A DNA stretch of 64,000 bases from Acidobacteriaceae bacterium (GCA_021323655.1 JAJPKO010000047.1:79586-143585), one strand, 5' to 3'; positions 45,694 through 56,138 are shown, counted from the stretch's first letter. The notes: generated from the sequence alone by a model not told the origin. A program made the numbers and translations.

Positions 45694-45927
45694 TTAAATC
45701 TCTGCCAGTTTTGACTCGATATCTGCAAGTGCTGCTTCCAGTGCAGCGCGCCGGTTCGGGTTTGAGGTGCGTTCGTCCAGAATTCGTTCTCGCTGCAATT
45801 CAAGCGCCTGGCGCTGCCGTGCCCTGGCCGCTTCTTTCGCGGCGTCTGGCTTGCCATCTGCCCTGAGTGCGCTCTCTTTTTCAGCCACCTGTTCCTCCAC
45901 CGATTTGCTTTCCCATCCTCTCGCCAT
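45694..45927 (-). CDS. Small charged coiled-coil protein of unknown function
   Basis: A 77-residue protein, MARGWESKSVEEQVAEKESA onward, with no hydrophobic segment. The helix from about residue 8 to 77 is rich in Glu, Arg and Ala with heptad spacing (ARARQRQALELQRERILDER). No cysteine. I recall similar short proteins in other acidobacteria but no function. It is convergent with the SDR gene (46 bp from its stop) and divergent from the next oxidoreductase gene. Confidence 0.7.
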   Translation of the reverse strand: MARGWESKSVEEQVAEKESALRADGKPDAAKEAARARQRQALELQRERILDERTSNPNRRAALEAALADIESKLAEI

Positions 45928-46009
45928 ATCTTTATGGTATCGCTGTACAGGCGCATCGTTAAAGTGTGCTCGCTCATCTCATTTGTTACCAGCAAAAGGG
46001 AGAAGCAGA

Positions 46010-47020
46010 ATGAAATTCTGGCAAATTCCAGCTTTCGGCATAAACCATCTGCAACTGGCTGAAAAACCCGTTCCGCAGCCCGGACCCCATCAGGTCCTCA
46101 TCAAAGTACGCGCCGTCTCCCTCAACTACCGTGATCTCATGATCACACTCGGCAAGTACAACCCCCGCATGCACCTGCCTCGGGTCCCGGCCTCGGACGG
46201 GGCAGGCGAGGTGGTTGCCATCGGAGACGAAGTGACTCGGTCCAAACCCGGCGACCGCGTCGCCGGCATCTTTATGCAGAACTGGCTGGACGGCCCTCCT
46301 TCTCCATCAAAACTCCGCGGCGCCCTCGGAGGCGACATAGACGGAATGCTCACCGAATATGTGGTCCTGCCCGAAAGCGGCGTCGTTCCCCTGCCCGAAC
46401 ATCTCTCCTGGGAGGAGGCCGCCACGCTCCCCTGCGCCGGAGTCACAGCATGGAATGCAGTGGTCCATGCCGGCCGCATCAAGGCCGGAGATACAGTGGT
46501 CATTCAGGGAACCGGTGGCGTCTCTGTCTTTGCTCTCCAGTTTGCAAAGCTGCTCGGCGCGCGTGTGCTCGGCACATCCAGCAGCGATGAAAAGCTCGCC
46601 CGCGCCAAAAAACTCGGCCTCGATGCAGGCATCAATTACAAGCAGCATCCCGACTGGGTCCAATGGGTCCTCGAACAGACCGCAGGCGAAGGCGCCGATC
46701 TTGTCGTCGAAGTCGGCGGGGCTGGCACCTTCGCGCAATCCCTCCAGGCCGTGAATATCGGCGGAACCGTAGCGCAAATTGGCGTCCTCACGCAGTCCAG
46801 TGAGCCTTTGCAGATCGCACCCATCCTGCACCGCCAGGTCCATATCCAGGGCATCTACGTGGGCTCCCGCGCCCATTTTCTTGAAATGAATCGGGCCATC
46901 ACCCTCAACCATCTCCAACCAGTTGTGGATGAGGTATTTAGCTTCAGTGACCTGCCAGAGGCACTCCGCCGTATGGAATCCGGGGCGCATTTCGGAAAAC
47001 TCGTCGTCCGCGTAAATTAG
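46010..47020 (+). CDS. Zinc-independent medium-chain dehydrogenase/quinone oxidoreductase
   Basis: A 336-residue MDR-family protein. ATG 46010 (MKFWQIPAFGINHLQLAEKP) follows AGGGAG. The N-terminal GroES-like domain holds VSLNYRDLMITLGKY, PASDGAGEVVAIGDEV and GDRVAGIF. The Rossmann domain loop is VIQGTGGVSVFALQFAKLLG (around residue 165), and ends with a QOR-like tail. The catalytic zinc ligands of alcohol dehydrogenases (Cys and GHE) are absent (DGAGE instead of GHE), so quinone or enone reduction with NAD(P)H is more likely than alcohol oxidation. Confidence 0.88.
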   Translation: MKFWQIPAFGINHLQLAEKPVPQPGPHQVLIKVRAVSLNYRDLMITLGKYNPRMHLPRVPASDGAGEVVAIGDEVTRSKPGDRVAGIFMQNWLDGPPSPSKLRGALGGDIDGMLTEYVVLPESGVVPLPEHLSWEEAATLPCAGVTAWNAVVHAGRIKAGDTVVIQGTGGVSVFALQFAKLLGARVLGTSSSDEKLARAKKLGLDAGINYKQHPDWVQWVLEQTAGEGADLVVEVGGAGTFAQSLQAVNIGGTVAQIGVLTQSSEPLQIAPILHRQVHIQGIYVGSRAHFLEMNRAITLNHLQPVVDEVFSFSDLPEALRRMESGAHFGKLVVRVN

Positions 47021-47131
47021 GGCGACTTTTCTCAAGAACCTGCATCTTAAAGAGTGCGTACAGGCCATGGCTGTTGGACCGAAACGATGATTGCTTCATG
47101 AGCACTATGAAGCAGGAAGAAAGGGCCAGCA

Positions 47132-47410
47132 ATGAAATTCATTCAGTTAATTCTGGACTTCTTTTATGAAATTTTTCTTGGATGCCGCCACTCTCGTCTG
47201 ACGCGCCCCTTCACTATTCAGAACGAAACCTATAAAGTCTGCCTCGATTGCGGCAAACAAATCTTCTATTCCCCCGTCACCATGATGCCGCTCAGCGCGC
47301 GCGAAGTGCGCCGCCTCGAGGCAGCCCGCGTGGGTGAGCTCAAGGTCATTCCCGCCGCGGCTTCGGGCGCCGCTCTCACGAGCGATCACGAGCCTCGCAT
47401 CGCCGCCTGA
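47132..47410 (+). CDS. Small protein with a cysteine zinc-knuckle-like motif
   Basis: A 92-residue protein. MKFIQLILDFFYEIFLGCRH starts with an amphipathic hydrophobic helix. It carries CRHSR at 18 and CLDCGKQIFYS at 37-47, a C-x2-C-G pair together with C/H at 18-19 that could bind a metal. The C-terminal 30 residues are Ala-rich and disordered-looking. RBS AAGGG is seven bases from the ATG. No family known to me; I have seen similar proteins in acidobacteria. Confidence 0.65.
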   Translation: MKFIQLILDFFYEIFLGCRHSRLTRPFTIQNETYKVCLDCGKQIFYSPVTMMPLSAREVRRLEAARVGELKVIPAAASGAALTSDHEPRIAA

Positions 47411-47423
47411 ATCCTTCTCGGTT

Positions 47424-47493
47424 GTGTCGCAGTTTGGGTTTGCTTTGAAGGGGCACGGCCCCCGGAAGGATTTGGAAATTCAAACTGAGACAC
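47424..47493. repeat. 70-bp palindromic element
   Basis: An imperfect inverted repeat, GTGTCGCAGTTTGGGTTT (47424-47441) against AAATTCAAACTGAGACAC (47476-47493), 15 of 18 pairs, encloses a second hairpin GGGGC-ACG-GCCCC (47450-47462). It sits between a small gene and the peptidase gene, 76 bp before the peptidase start. It looks like a REP/BIME-type mobile repeat or an RNA stem; only one copy occurs in this window. Confidence 0.55.
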
Positions 47494-47568
47494 TACTTCC
47501 CCCTCCAGTACAGTGACAAACCGAAAGGCCAGCATGTCTAATAGACCTTGGCCTCCTGTTTGTCATCC

Positions 47569-49713
47569 ATGCCGTCATTTCGCAGATTCCGTGTGCCTCT
47601 GGCGCTTGCGCCACTGCTCCTGCTGATCGCAGGCTGCGGCGTCCAGTTAAACGGCATGAACAGCTCCGGCCTTCAGATCTCCTCGCATGCAACGAGCGTC
47701 AGCACAACAGGCCAGCTGCGCTTCACCGCATCCCTCCCGGACGTGTCCCCGGCAGCCGTCACCTGGTCGCTTGCATCTTCACAGAACAATGGTTCCATGG
47801 GCATCGGCTCCATAGATGCTACCGGACTCTATACCCCTCCAAGCGCCCTTACAAGTGATAGTATTTCCATACAGATAACAGCACGCCTTAAAAGTGATCC
47901 TTCCCAGATTGCCACCAGCACGATTACCGTAACCCCAGGCTTCCTGCAGTCTCTCCTTCCGGAAAATGCCGCCCTCTCCGCCGGAACGTCCCTGGAAGTC
48001 TCCGCACAGATCGCCGAAGTAGGCGCAGGCTCCGTTCACTGGACGCTGAGTGACAACAGCGCCGGAACGTTGGGAGCATCCACGTGCACCCATGCCGAGC
48101 ATCAATATACCGTTTGCCACGTCACCTATACCGCGCCTTCGTTTGTCGCGGCACAGCAGCCGGTCACCCTGATCGCCTCGGTCAATAACACGGCCACACA
48201 GTCACGCCTCCATTTGCTGCTCAACAACACCGGAATCAATTCCAACGCCCTGGCGAACCAGTCCACCCAGACCGGCCCTGTCGTTCTCGGCGCGTCCGGC
48301 AGTAACGACAACGATTACGATGTATATAAGGACGCCTCCGGCAACAGCTACATCGCCGACTGCTGCGGCGGCACTCTCGGCGCGCTGGTCGAAGACTCCG
48401 CCCACAACCTATACATTCTGAGCAACAACCACGTACTCGCCGAGTCTGACCAGGCAAAGCCTGGAGACACCATTGACCAGCCCGGTCTGATTGATAATGC
48501 CTGCCGTCCGTTAAGCGCACGTTCCGTGGGAACACTTCGCTACTACGTGCCTCTGGCGTCGTCGCAGACCAATGTGGACGCGGCCCTTGCCGCTGTCACC
48601 CCCGGTGCGATCAGTTCCGATGGCAGCATTCTGCAATTCGGCGCTCAGGGCGCAGGGCCAAACGGCTCGCTGGGCGCAGCCCCGCCCATGGCTGGTACCG
48701 GAGAAGCCCTGACAGCAGACAATCTCAATGAACTGCGCGTCGTCAAAAGCGGACGCACCACCGGACTTACCTGTTCCACGGTAGAAACCGTGGACCTCAA
48801 CGTAAAGGTGGACTATTACAAGGACTGCGCCGAAACCCAGCCGTACTACACCAAAACCTTCACCGGACAAATCGGCATCGGCGGGGACAATTTTTCTGAC
48901 AGTGGCGACTCCGGCTCCCTCATCGTGGACGCGAGCAACGCGCAGCCCATCGGCCTCTTTTACGCCGGCGGAACAGACGGCGACGGCAACGGCCTCAGCG
49001 TTGCCAATCCCATCAGCGATGTCCTCAACGCGCTCGGCACCACGGCAGGATCCAGAATGAGCATCGTCGGCACGCATACCCCGCATACCATTGCCTGCCT
49101 CAACTACGACAAAAACATCGCCACATCTCCATCCCTGCCCGCACTCCCGGGTGTGGCCCGAGTCAAGGCCAGCAATGCTGCACAGATTGCCTCCGCTGCG
49201 CTCATCAATCACGAAAAAGGTGTCCTTGGCATTTCCCCCGGCCAAAGCGCAGATGCCCTCGGAGATCCGGCAGTCATTGTTTACATAGACAAAAGCCATC
49301 CATACACTGAAGTGCCAAGAACCATTGCCGATGTACGTACCGTGGTCGTTCCCATGGACGCAGCAGCTTTTGTCAGCGATTCCGCCCCCAAACTCCCTGC
49401 CGTCACACCCGGAATCCACCTCCCGGCAAACGTCCTCACTGCGGCGTCTGCCGTAGCGGCACGCTACGCTCCGCAGCTCATGTCCGATCCGGCCATCTTT
49501 GGCGTGGGAGTCGCGCAAAGCCACGATGATCCGCGCGAAGCTGCCCTGCTGGTTCTCGTGGACATGGACAGGGCACCCCAGAATCTGCCTGCCGTCATCG
49601 GCGGTTTCCGCGTTCGCTATATGCGCCTGCACCGGTTCCACGTCACAAAATCAAAGTACGCCGGCACACATTCGGTCTCCAGTTGCTCTCTCGTTTCCCG
49701 GACCTCCTTCTGA
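47569..49713 (+). CDS. Secreted trypsin-like serine peptidase (lipoprotein)
   Basis: A 714-residue protein. The start is ATG 47569; the signal MPSFRRFRVPLALAPLLLLI ends in a lipobox (LIAGC), so it should be lipidated. Residues 30-220 look like two bacterial Ig-like (Big) domains. The peptidase domain (about 240-510) carries a trypsin-like triad: His in YILSNNHVLAESD, Asp in TNVDAALAAV and Ser in SDSGDSGSLIVD. A C-terminal part of about 180 residues (QIASAALINHEKGVLGISPG) is not recognised. Self-processing or a target protein cannot be predicted. Confidence 0.75.
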   Translation: MPSFRRFRVPLALAPLLLLIAGCGVQLNGMNSSGLQISSHATSVSTTGQLRFTASLPDVSPAAVTWSLASSQNNGSMGIGSIDATGLYTPPSALTSDSISIQITARLKSDPSQIATSTITVTPGFLQSLLPENAALSAGTSLEVSAQIAEVGAGSVHWTLSDNSAGTLGASTCTHAEHQYTVCHVTYTAPSFVAAQQPVTLIASVNNTATQSRLHLLLNNTGINSNALANQSTQTGPVVLGASGSNDNDYDVYKDASGNSYIADCCGGTLGALVEDSAHNLYILSNNHVLAESDQAKPGDTIDQPGLIDNACRPLSARSVGTLRYYVPLASSQTNVDAALAAVTPGAISSDGSILQFGAQGAGPNGSLGAAPPMAGTGEALTADNLNELRVVKSGRTTGLTCSTVETVDLNVKVDYYKDCAETQPYYTKTFTGQIGIGGDNFSDSGDSGSLIVDASNAQPIGLFYAGGTDGDGNGLSVANPISDVLNALGTTAGSRMSIVGTHTPHTIACLNYDKNIATSPSLPALPGVARVKASNAAQIASAALINHEKGVLGISPGQSADALGDPAVIVYIDKSHPYTEVPRTIADVRTVVVPMDAAAFVSDSAPKLPAVTPGIHLPANVLTAASAVAARYAPQLMSDPAIFGVGVAQSHDDPREAALLVLVDMDRAPQNLPAVIGGFRVRYMRLHRFHVTKSKYAGTHSVSSCSLVSRTSF

Positions 49714-49828
49714 ATCCGAACTGCCCCAGGCCCGGACAGACAAACTCATGCTTGGCTCCCGGCCTCTAAATATCAGACATCATCCCGCAAATCGGCATAA
49801 AATAGCCAAAACGTCTGGAGGAAGCCGC

Positions 49829-50692
49829 ATGGATCGCAGACATTTCCTCACCGGAGCAGCCGCGGGATTAGGCACAGCCTGCCTGTACCCCACCTCCGCC
49901 CTTCCCGAACCCATCGAGATTCCGCCGCTCACGCAAAAATACAAAGCTACAGACACCGTCGTCCTCGGCAATACCGGCATCCGCACCAGTCGCCTCGCCA
50001 TGGGCACAGGAACCATCGGCTATGGTGGCTCTTCCAACCAGACCCGTGCCGGACACGCCACCCGGCTTCTGCTGAACGGGTATGACAAAGGACTGCGCTT
50101 CTTCGATACCTCTGACTCTTATGGAAGTCATCCCAATGTCGCCGAGGCTCTGCAACACATTCCGCGCGAAAAGGTCACCGTCATGACCAAGTGCGACTCG
50201 CGCGAACCACAGGCAGCCAAGGCCGATCTCTACCGCTTCCTCAAAGAGCTGAAAACCGACTACATTGACATTTGCCTCATCCACTGCGTCACCGAAGCCG
50301 ACTGGACCGAGCGCTATCGCGGTGTCATGGACGTCTTCTCTGAAGCAAAGGAAAAAGGCATCATCCGTCATCACGGCGTCTCCTGCCACTCCATTGGAGC
50401 GCTCCGCGCCGCGGCAAAATCGCCATGGGTAGAAATTGATCTTGTCCGCCTGAACCCCATCGGCGCCTACATGGACGCCGACCCCCAGACCGTCATCGGC
50501 GTCATCAAGGAGATGCGCGCTCAGGGCAAAGGCATCGTCGGCATGAAAATCCTGGGTCAGGGCAAAATGCGCGACCAGCAGGACAAGGCCCTCCGCTTTG
50601 CACTCGGCACCGGAGTACTCGACGCCTTCACCATCGGCGCAGAAAATATTCCGGAGCAGGAAGACCTCATCCGCCGCATTGCCGCCGCCTGA
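49829..50692 (+). CDS. Tat-exported aldo/keto reductase family protein
   Basis: A 287-residue protein. The N terminus [20 protein letters not shown] is a twin-arginine signal, so the enzyme is exported with its cofactor. The AKR tetrad is visible: Asp and Tyr in [14 protein letters not shown], Lys in [11 protein letters not shown] and His in [20 protein letters not shown] precedes the ATG. The larger upstream frame is not a gene. A strong terminator follows immediately. The substrate is unknown. Confidence 0.9.
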   Translation: MDRRHFLTGAAAGLGTACLYPTSALPEPIEIPPLTQKYKATDTVVLGNTGIRTSRLAMGTGTIGYGGSSNQTRAGHATRLLLNGYDKGLRFFDTSDSYGSHPNVAEALQHIPREKVTVMTKCDSREPQAAKADLYRFLKELKTDYIDICLIHCVTEADWTERYRGVMDVFSEAKEKGIIRHHGVSCHSIGALRAAAKSPWVEIDLVRLNPIGAYMDADPQTVIGVIKEMRAQGKGIVGMKILGQGKMRDQQDKALRFALGTGVLDAFTIGAENIPEQEDLIRRIAAA

Positions 50693-50724
50693 CCCTCTTG
50701 ACAGGTCTGCTATTGTAAAAAATG

Positions 50725-50754
50725 AAGGGCATGGGTCTGAACCCATGCCCTTTT
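50725..50754 (+). terminator. Intrinsic terminator of the aldo/keto reductase gene
   Basis: A perfect 12-bp stem, AAGGGCATGGGT (50725-50736) with ACCCATGCCCTT (50741-50752), loop CTGA, closing in TTTT at 50751-50754. It separates this gene from the hut operon 50 bp downstream. Confidence 0.93.
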
Positions 50755-50804
50755 CATCTGCTCTCGCCTGTAGAATCATCAGTCGGACACTCAGGAGAGC
50801 TGAC

Positions 50805-52472
50805 ATGCCAACAACCACTACGGAAACCATCCGCGCCCCTCGCGGCACCACTCTGAACACCAAAGGCTGGCAGCAGGAAGCCGCCCTGCGCATGTTGATG
50901 AACAACCTCGACCCCGAGGTCGCCGAGCGTCCAGACGAGCTGGTCGTCTATGGCGGGACGGGCAAAGCAGCGCGCAATTGGGATTGCTTTCATGCGCTCG
51001 TCCAGGCCCTGAAGTCCCTTGAGAAGGATGAGACCTTGCTGGTGCAGTCCGGCAAGCCGGTCGGCATCTTCCGCACCCACGAAGCCGCACCCCGCGTACT
51101 GATCGCCAACTCCAATCTGGTCGGCAAATGGTCCGACTGGGAACACTTCCGCGAGCTTGAGCGCAAGGGCCTCATGATGTATGGCCAGATGACCGCAGGC
51201 TCGTGGATTTACATCGGCAGTCAGGGCATCGTGCAGGGCACATACGAAACCTTTGCGGAAGCAGGCCGCAGGCACTTCGGCACCCTGGATGGCAAATTCG
51301 TCGTCTCCGGCGGAATGGGCGGAATGGGCGGCGCCCAGCCCCTTGCCGCCACAATGAACGGCGCACGTTTTCTCGGAATAGACGTAGACCCAACCCGCAT
51401 CGAAAAGCGTTTGGCCAGCGGATACTGTGACCATCTTGCATGGAACCTGGATGAAGCGCTTTCCATCCTTGAAGAGGCAAAGCGCGACGGCAAGGCTGTT
51501 TCTGTGGGCCTGGTGGCCAATGCCGCCGACGTGCTGCAAGAGCTCGCCCGGCGCAATATCGTGCCCGACGTCCTGACCGACCAGACCAGCGCGCATGATC
51601 CGCTGAACGGCTACGTGCCCAACGGCATGGGCCTGCCACAGGCACTCGCTATGCGGCAGCGCGATCCTGAAGAGTATAAGCGCCGCTCCATGCGGACCAT
51701 GGCCGACCACGTGCGCGCCATGCTCGAGCTAAAGCGCAAAGGCGCCATCACCTTCGACTATGGAAACAATCTGCGCACGCAGGCAAAATTGGCTGGCGTG
51801 GAAGATGCATACGAGATTCCCGGCTTTGTGCCCGAATACATCCGTCCCCTCTTCTGCGAAGGCAAGGGGCCATTTCGCTGGGTAGCGCTCTCCGGCGACC
51901 CTGAAGATATCTACCGGACAGACCGCCTCGTCCTCGAACTGTTCCCGGAGGACGCCTCCCTGCGGCGCTGGATTGAGCTGGCGCAGAAGCGCATCCACTT
52001 TCAAGGTCTGCCTGCACGCATCTGCTGGCTCGGTTTTGGACAGCGCGCAAAGTTCGGCGTTGCCATGAACGAGCTTGTACGCAGCGGCGAAATCTCCGCG
52101 CCAATCGTGATAGGGCGCGATCATCTGGATGCCGGCTCGGTCGCCTCGCCCTATCGGGAAACCGAGGGTATGCGCGACGGTTCAGACACCGTAGCCGACT
52201 GGCCGTTGCTGAATGCGCTGGTCAACACCGCCGCCGGAGCATCATGGGTCAGCATTCACAATGGCGGAGGCGTAGGCATCGGCTATTCACACCATGCTGG
52301 GATGGTAGTAGTTGCCGATGGCTCCGAACTTGCCGCCCAGAGACTGGAACGCGTGCTGACCACCGACCCGGGTATGGGTGTTTTGCGCCATGTAGATGCA
52401 GGCTACCCGCAGGCCATTGCCTTTGCGAAGGAGAAGGGCGTCCGCATTCCCATGGATGAGGACCACGCATGA
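50805..52472 (+). CDS. hutU: Urocanate hydratase
   Basis: A 555-residue enzyme that converts urocanate to imidazolonepropionate, the second step of histidine degradation. ATG at 50805 has AGGAG at 50793-50797. The start [20 protein letters not shown] and [20 protein letters not shown] are family marks. The NAD-binding glycine cluster is [15 protein letters not shown], and late landmarks are [16 protein letters not shown] and [20 protein letters not shown]. It is the first gene of hutU-hutG-hutI, overlapping hutG by 4 bp. No hutH (histidine ammonia-lyase) is in the window. Confidence 0.97.
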   Translation: MPTTTTETIRAPRGTTLNTKGWQQEAALRMLMNNLDPEVAERPDELVVYGGTGKAARNWDCFHALVQALKSLEKDETLLVQSGKPVGIFRTHEAAPRVLIANSNLVGKWSDWEHFRELERKGLMMYGQMTAGSWIYIGSQGIVQGTYETFAEAGRRHFGTLDGKFVVSGGMGGMGGAQPLAATMNGARFLGIDVDPTRIEKRLASGYCDHLAWNLDEALSILEEAKRDGKAVSVGLVANAADVLQELARRNIVPDVLTDQTSAHDPLNGYVPNGMGLPQALAMRQRDPEEYKRRSMRTMADHVRAMLELKRKGAITFDYGNNLRTQAKLAGVEDAYEIPGFVPEYIRPLFCEGKGPFRWVALSGDPEDIYRTDRLVLELFPEDASLRRWIELAQKRIHFQGLPARICWLGFGQRAKFGVAMNELVRSGEISAPIVIGRDHLDAGSVASPYRETEGMRDGSDTVADWPLLNALVNTAAGASWVSIHNGGGVGIGYSHHAGMVVVADGSELAAQRLERVLTTDPGMGVLRHVDAGYPQAIAFAKEKGVRIPMDEDHA

Positions 52473-53389
52473 GCCAACTCTACGAAGATCCGTACTGGCC
52501 TCGCGCCCATCGCTGGCTTGCAGGCGAATGTACAAACACCGCGCGTGGACTGCTGCGTGTGCTCGGCCTCCCGCTGACGCTCGGCTCCATCACACCGGGC
52601 CGCTGCGATCTCGCTCCGAAGACCATCCGTGATGCCCTCGTGCGCTACAGCACTTGTGACATCGTCCATGGCCACGATCTTCGCGACCTGCGCGCGGAAG
52701 ACCTCGGCGACCTGCCCATTGGCGCTCTCTCCGTGGAAGACGCGCAGCAGCCGATCGAGCAGGCCGTGCATCGCGCCCTCGAAGGAGCGGATGCGGTCGT
52801 GCTTCTCGGCGGGGACAATTCCATCACGCGCCCGGCACTGCGTGGCATGGGAAAGAATTTGCAACAGTGTGCATTACTTACTCTGGACGCGCATTTTGAT
52901 CTCCGCACCCTCGAAGGCGGCCTGCGCAATGGAAATCCCGTACGCGCACTACTTGAGGATGGCCTTCCCGGTGAAAACATCGTGCAGATTGGCATCCAGT
53001 CCTTTGCCAACTCTTCAGAGTATTTTCGCATCGCGCTGCATGCCGGAATCCATGTCCTGCCCGTAGAAGAAGCGCAATCACAAGGCATGGAAAAGGCAGT
53101 GAATGCGGCTTTGCAACACCTCTCCCAAAAAGCAGAGGCCATCTATGTAGACCTTGACCTTGATGTAATGGATCGCGCCTTTGCCCCGGCCACGCCGGGA
53201 GCTCGTCCAGGCGGACTTACCCCACTCGATGTGCGGCGTGCCGCGTATGTGTGCGGTGCGCATCCAAAAGTACACGTAATGGACCTGGTCGAAATAGCCC
53301 CTCCTCGTGACATCAATGATGTGACCTCGCTTGCGGCCGCAGCCTGTCTGCTGTCTTTCGCCTCGGGCCTGCTGGAACGCCTCTCATGA
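52469..53389 (+). CDS. hutG: Formimidoylglutamase (arginase family)
   Basis: A 306-residue manganese enzyme that hydrolyses N-formimidoyl-glutamate to glutamate and formamide. Metal ligands appear in [10 protein letters not shown] (Asp140, His142, Asp144) and [10 protein letters not shown] (Asp228, Asp230). The GGDHS motif of most arginases is here GGDNS (Asn117 in place of His); I recall the Asn variant in related formimidoylglutamases, so it may be normal for the subfamily. The segment [13 protein letters not shown] is typical. ATGA overlaps couple it to hutU and hutI. Confidence 0.9.
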   Translation: MSQLYEDPYWPRAHRWLAGECTNTARGLLRVLGLPLTLGSITPGRCDLAPKTIRDALVRYSTCDIVHGHDLRDLRAEDLGDLPIGALSVEDAQQPIEQAVHRALEGADAVVLLGGDNSITRPALRGMGKNLQQCALLTLDAHFDLRTLEGGLRNGNPVRALLEDGLPGENIVQIGIQSFANSSEYFRIALHAGIHVLPVEEAQSQGMEKAVNAALQHLSQKAEAIYVDLDLDVMDRAFAPATPGARPGGLTPLDVRRAAYVCGAHPKVHVMDLVEIAPPRDINDVTSLAAAACLLSFASGLLERLS

Positions 53390-54654
53390 GCCATAACAGA
53401 TCACTTTTGGTTACAAATTGCTCGCAGCTCGTCACGCTTGCGGGACCTCCTCGGCCTCGTATCGGTGCCGAAATGCGCGAGCTCGCCATCATTCCTGACG
53501 GCGCCATGCTGGTGCGTAATGACCGCATTGCAGCAGTCGGCACGCGCGCGGAAATCGAGCCTTTGGCCCCTCAGGACACGCAAGTTGTCGAAGCACAAGG
53601 CCGCGTTGTCATGCCCGGTTTCGTGGATGCGCACACGCACCTCATCTTTGCCGGCAATCGCTCTGACGAGTTTGAGATGCGCTGCGCCGGAGCAACTTAC
53701 CAGCAGATTTCTGAACGCGGTGGTGGCATTCGTTCCACCGTGCGCAGGACACGCGCCGCTTCTGAAGATGACCTCGTCGCGACCGGGCGAAAGCACGCGC
53801 GCTGGTTCCTGTCAGGAGGGACCACAACCGTGGAAGCGAAGTCCGGCTATGGCCTCACCGTGGACGATGAATCGAAAATACTTCGGGCCATCTGGCGTGT
53901 TTCAGAAGCAACTCCGCTGCGTTGCGTTCCTACATTCCTCGGGGCCCACGAAATTCCGGAGGAATTTAAGTCGCGTCCGGACGACTATGTGGACCTTGTC
54001 GTGAACGAGATGCTGCCGCGCCTGGTAAAAGAAAATCTCGTTGAGTTCTGCGATTGTTTCTGCGAAGCGAAGGTCTTCAGCGTACCGCAGGCGGAACACG
54101 TGCTTACTGCTGCAAAGCAACATGGGCTAGGTCTCCGCATCCACGCCGACCAGTTCACCTCTGGCGGCGCAGTCGAACTTGCTGCAAGGTTGGGCGCAAA
54201 AACCGCAGACCATCTCGAACAGACCACGCAGGAATCCATGAACAAGATGAAGCAGGCAGGTGTGCAGCCTGTGCTGTTGCCCGCATCCGTCTATGCGATT
54301 GGCTCACAGAAATACGCTCCGGCACGCGCCATGATGGAAGCTGGTCTTCCAGTGGTCATCGCCACAGACTTCAACCCCGGCTCTTCGCCAACTACCTCCA
54401 TGACCATGGTGCTTTCCCTCGCCTGCACGCAGATGAAAATGCTCCCGTCAGAGGCATTGACGGCAGCAACCATCAACGCCGCTTACAGCCTCAATCGCGG
54501 TCATGAGATTGGAAGCCTTGAGCCAGGAAAGATCGCGGATTTCGTGCTTTATGATGCTGAAGATTACCGCGAGCTGGCATATTTCTTTGGGATACCGCGG
54601 ACCGCGGCAGTCTTTGCAGCCGGCCAGGAAGTTGACCTCGGCCAGCTACTCTGA
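53386..54654 (+). CDS. hutI: Imidazolonepropionase
   Basis: A 422-residue amidohydrolase that opens the ring of imidazolonepropionate to formimidoyl-glutamate. The metal-binding HxH is in [15 protein letters not shown] (around 82-84), further ligands in FLGAHEIP and [17 protein letters not shown], and the last aspartate in [17 protein letters not shown]. It is the third coupled gene of the hut operon. The order U-G-I lets histidine-derived urocanate be taken to glutamate and formamide. Confidence 0.96.
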   Translation: MSHNRSLLVTNCSQLVTLAGPPRPRIGAEMRELAIIPDGAMLVRNDRIAAVGTRAEIEPLAPQDTQVVEAQGRVVMPGFVDAHTHLIFAGNRSDEFEMRCAGATYQQISERGGGIRSTVRRTRAASEDDLVATGRKHARWFLSGGTTTVEAKSGYGLTVDDESKILRAIWRVSEATPLRCVPTFLGAHEIPEEFKSRPDDYVDLVVNEMLPRLVKENLVEFCDCFCEAKVFSVPQAEHVLTAAKQHGLGLRIHADQFTSGGAVELAARLGAKTADHLEQTTQESMNKMKQAGVQPVLLPASVYAIGSQKYAPARAMMEAGLPVVIATDFNPGSSPTTSMTMVLSLACTQMKMLPSEALTAATINAAYSLNRGHEIGSLEPGKIADFVLYDAEDYRELAYFFGIPRTAAVFAAGQEVDLGQLL

Positions 54655-54804
54655 TACTCATTAATTCAATCGCCATGGAATATCTGACTGAGCGCCGCGT
54701 TGCAAACACATTTGCGCCACAGAATTCCATTTGCACCAACATCATTCGAATTACCTTCGAACAGCATGCGGGTGCGTAAAGGCGAACAGAGATTCGAGGA
54801 ACAA

Positions 54805-54847
54805 AAAGCCACCACCCGCAGCCGGGCTGGTGGCTTTCCTATTTTTT
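54805..54847 (+). terminator. Terminator or attenuator between hutI and the threonine ammonia-lyase gene
   Basis: A long stem, AAAGCCACCACCCG (54805-54818) with CGGG-C-TGGTGGCTTT (54823-54837, one bulged C), loop CAGC, followed by CCTATTTTTT. It ends 17 bp before the next gene's ATG (54864), so it could stop hut transcripts or act as an attenuator for the downstream gene. A 33-codon frame (ATG 54766) runs through the stem, with Thr codons ACC ACC in its left arm, and its TGA overlaps the ATG as ATGA. Confidence 0.72.
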
Positions 54848-54863
54848 GTCAAAGGAAGCGAGA

Positions 54864-56078
54864 ATGAAGGACGTTTCACTTCAGGATGTACAGGCAGCAC
54901 GCAACCGCATCCGTGACTTTATCTATTTCTCTCCGGCGCAGCATTCGGCCGCGCTCTCGCAGATGACCGGCCAGCAGGTATATCTCAAGCTGGACAACCT
55001 GCAGCGCACCGGCGCCTTCAAGGAACGCGGCGCACTCAACAAGATCCTCACGCTGACGGATGACGAGAAGCAGCGTGGTGTGATTGCCGCCAGCGCCGGA
55101 AACCACGCGCAGGCCGTCGCCTTCCACGCAACGCAACGCGGCATCAAGGCGCGGATTGTGATGCCCCTGATGACTCCGCTGGTAAAGGTCTCCTCTACCG
55201 TCGGATATGGGGCCGAAGTTGTCCTTCATGGCGCGAATTATGACGAAGCCTGTGCTGAAGCGCTCCGTCAGGCGGATGCAGGAGGCATGACATTTCTGCA
55301 TCCATTCGATGATCCGGAGGTGATTGCAGGTCAAGGCACAATCGGCATCGAGTTGCTCGAACAAGTGCCGGAGCTTGAGGCTGTTGTGGTGCCCATCGGC
55401 GGCGGCGGTCTCATCAGTGGAGTCGCCTGCGCCATTAAGGAAACCAATCCAAAGATTCGCGTCGTAGGCGTACAGACAGAGCGGCTGCCCTCCATGCTGC
55501 GCGCAACCGAAGCGAACCGGCCAGTAACGATCCCGGCAGAGGCAACCATTGCCGATGGCATCGCCGTTCGCCGCGCAGGAGATGTGACGCTGGCGCATGT
55601 CCAGCGCTACGTAGATGAAATCGTCACCGTGGATGAAGAGGAAATTGCCAAGGCCATCCTCGTTCTTCTGGAGCGCGAAAAAACGCTGGCTGAAGGCGCG
55701 GGGGCTGTCGGCCTTGCGGCATTGCTGCAAAAGAAGACCTCGCTTAATGGCCAGCACACTGCAGTCGTAGTTGGCGGCGGCAACATTGACGTAAGCCTGC
55801 TGGCCAAGATCATCGAGCGCGGCCTGGTAAAGGACTACCGCTGGACACGGCTGCGCATCCATCTGACAGACCGTCCCGGCTCGCTTCATCAGCTTACGAA
55901 GATCATTGCCAACGCGCGCGCCAACATCGTCCAGACCGCCTACGACCGCGCCTACTACGGCGTGAACCTCGGTGATACCGTCATTGACTTTACGCTGGAG
56001 ACACGCGGCAGCGACCACGTGCAACAGCTCGCCGACGCACTCACCGCAGCCGAGTACCGTTACGAATGGATTCGTTAG
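54864..56078 (+). CDS. ilvA: Threonine ammonia-lyase (threonine dehydratase) with C-terminal ACT-like domain
   Basis: A 404-residue PLP enzyme that turns threonine into 2-oxobutanoate and ammonia. The cofactor lysine is Lys53 in [13 protein letters not shown]. Next come [13 protein letters not shown], the catabolic/biosynthetic phrase [10 protein letters not shown], and the glycine loop [16 protein letters not shown]. The last 80 residues ([20 protein letters not shown]) form an ACT-like regulatory domain, as in IlvA/TdcB-type single-domain forms. ATG 54864 follows AAAGGAAGC. Neighbouring hut genes suggest a catabolic use for amino acids, but isoleucine synthesis cannot be excluded. Confidence 0.9.
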   Translation: MKDVSLQDVQAARNRIRDFIYFSPAQHSAALSQMTGQQVYLKLDNLQRTGAFKERGALNKILTLTDDEKQRGVIAASAGNHAQAVAFHATQRGIKARIVMPLMTPLVKVSSTVGYGAEVVLHGANYDEACAEALRQADAGGMTFLHPFDDPEVIAGQGTIGIELLEQVPELEAVVVPIGGGGLISGVACAIKETNPKIRVVGVQTERLPSMLRATEANRPVTIPAEATIADGIAVRRAGDVTLAHVQRYVDEIVTVDEEEIAKAILVLLEREKTLAEGAGAVGLAALLQKKTSLNGQHTAVVVGGGNIDVSLLAKIIERGLVKDYRWTRLRIHLTDRPGSLHQLTKIIANARANIVQTAYDRAYYGVNLGDTVIDFTLETRGSDHVQQLADALTAAEYRYEWIR

Positions 56079-56138
56079 CAGGAGTAAAATGAATCACGGC
56101 GCTTTACTCGCTTCGACGAGGAGGCAGCCGAGGTCCCT

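Noticed and set aside
48511..49641. 376-codon minus-strand frame
   Set aside because: Antisense to the serine peptidase gene; composition is that of a codon shadow.
54876..56024. 382-codon open frame on the minus strand
   Set aside because: It is the shadow of the threonine ammonia-lyase gene; the plus strand has all family motifs.
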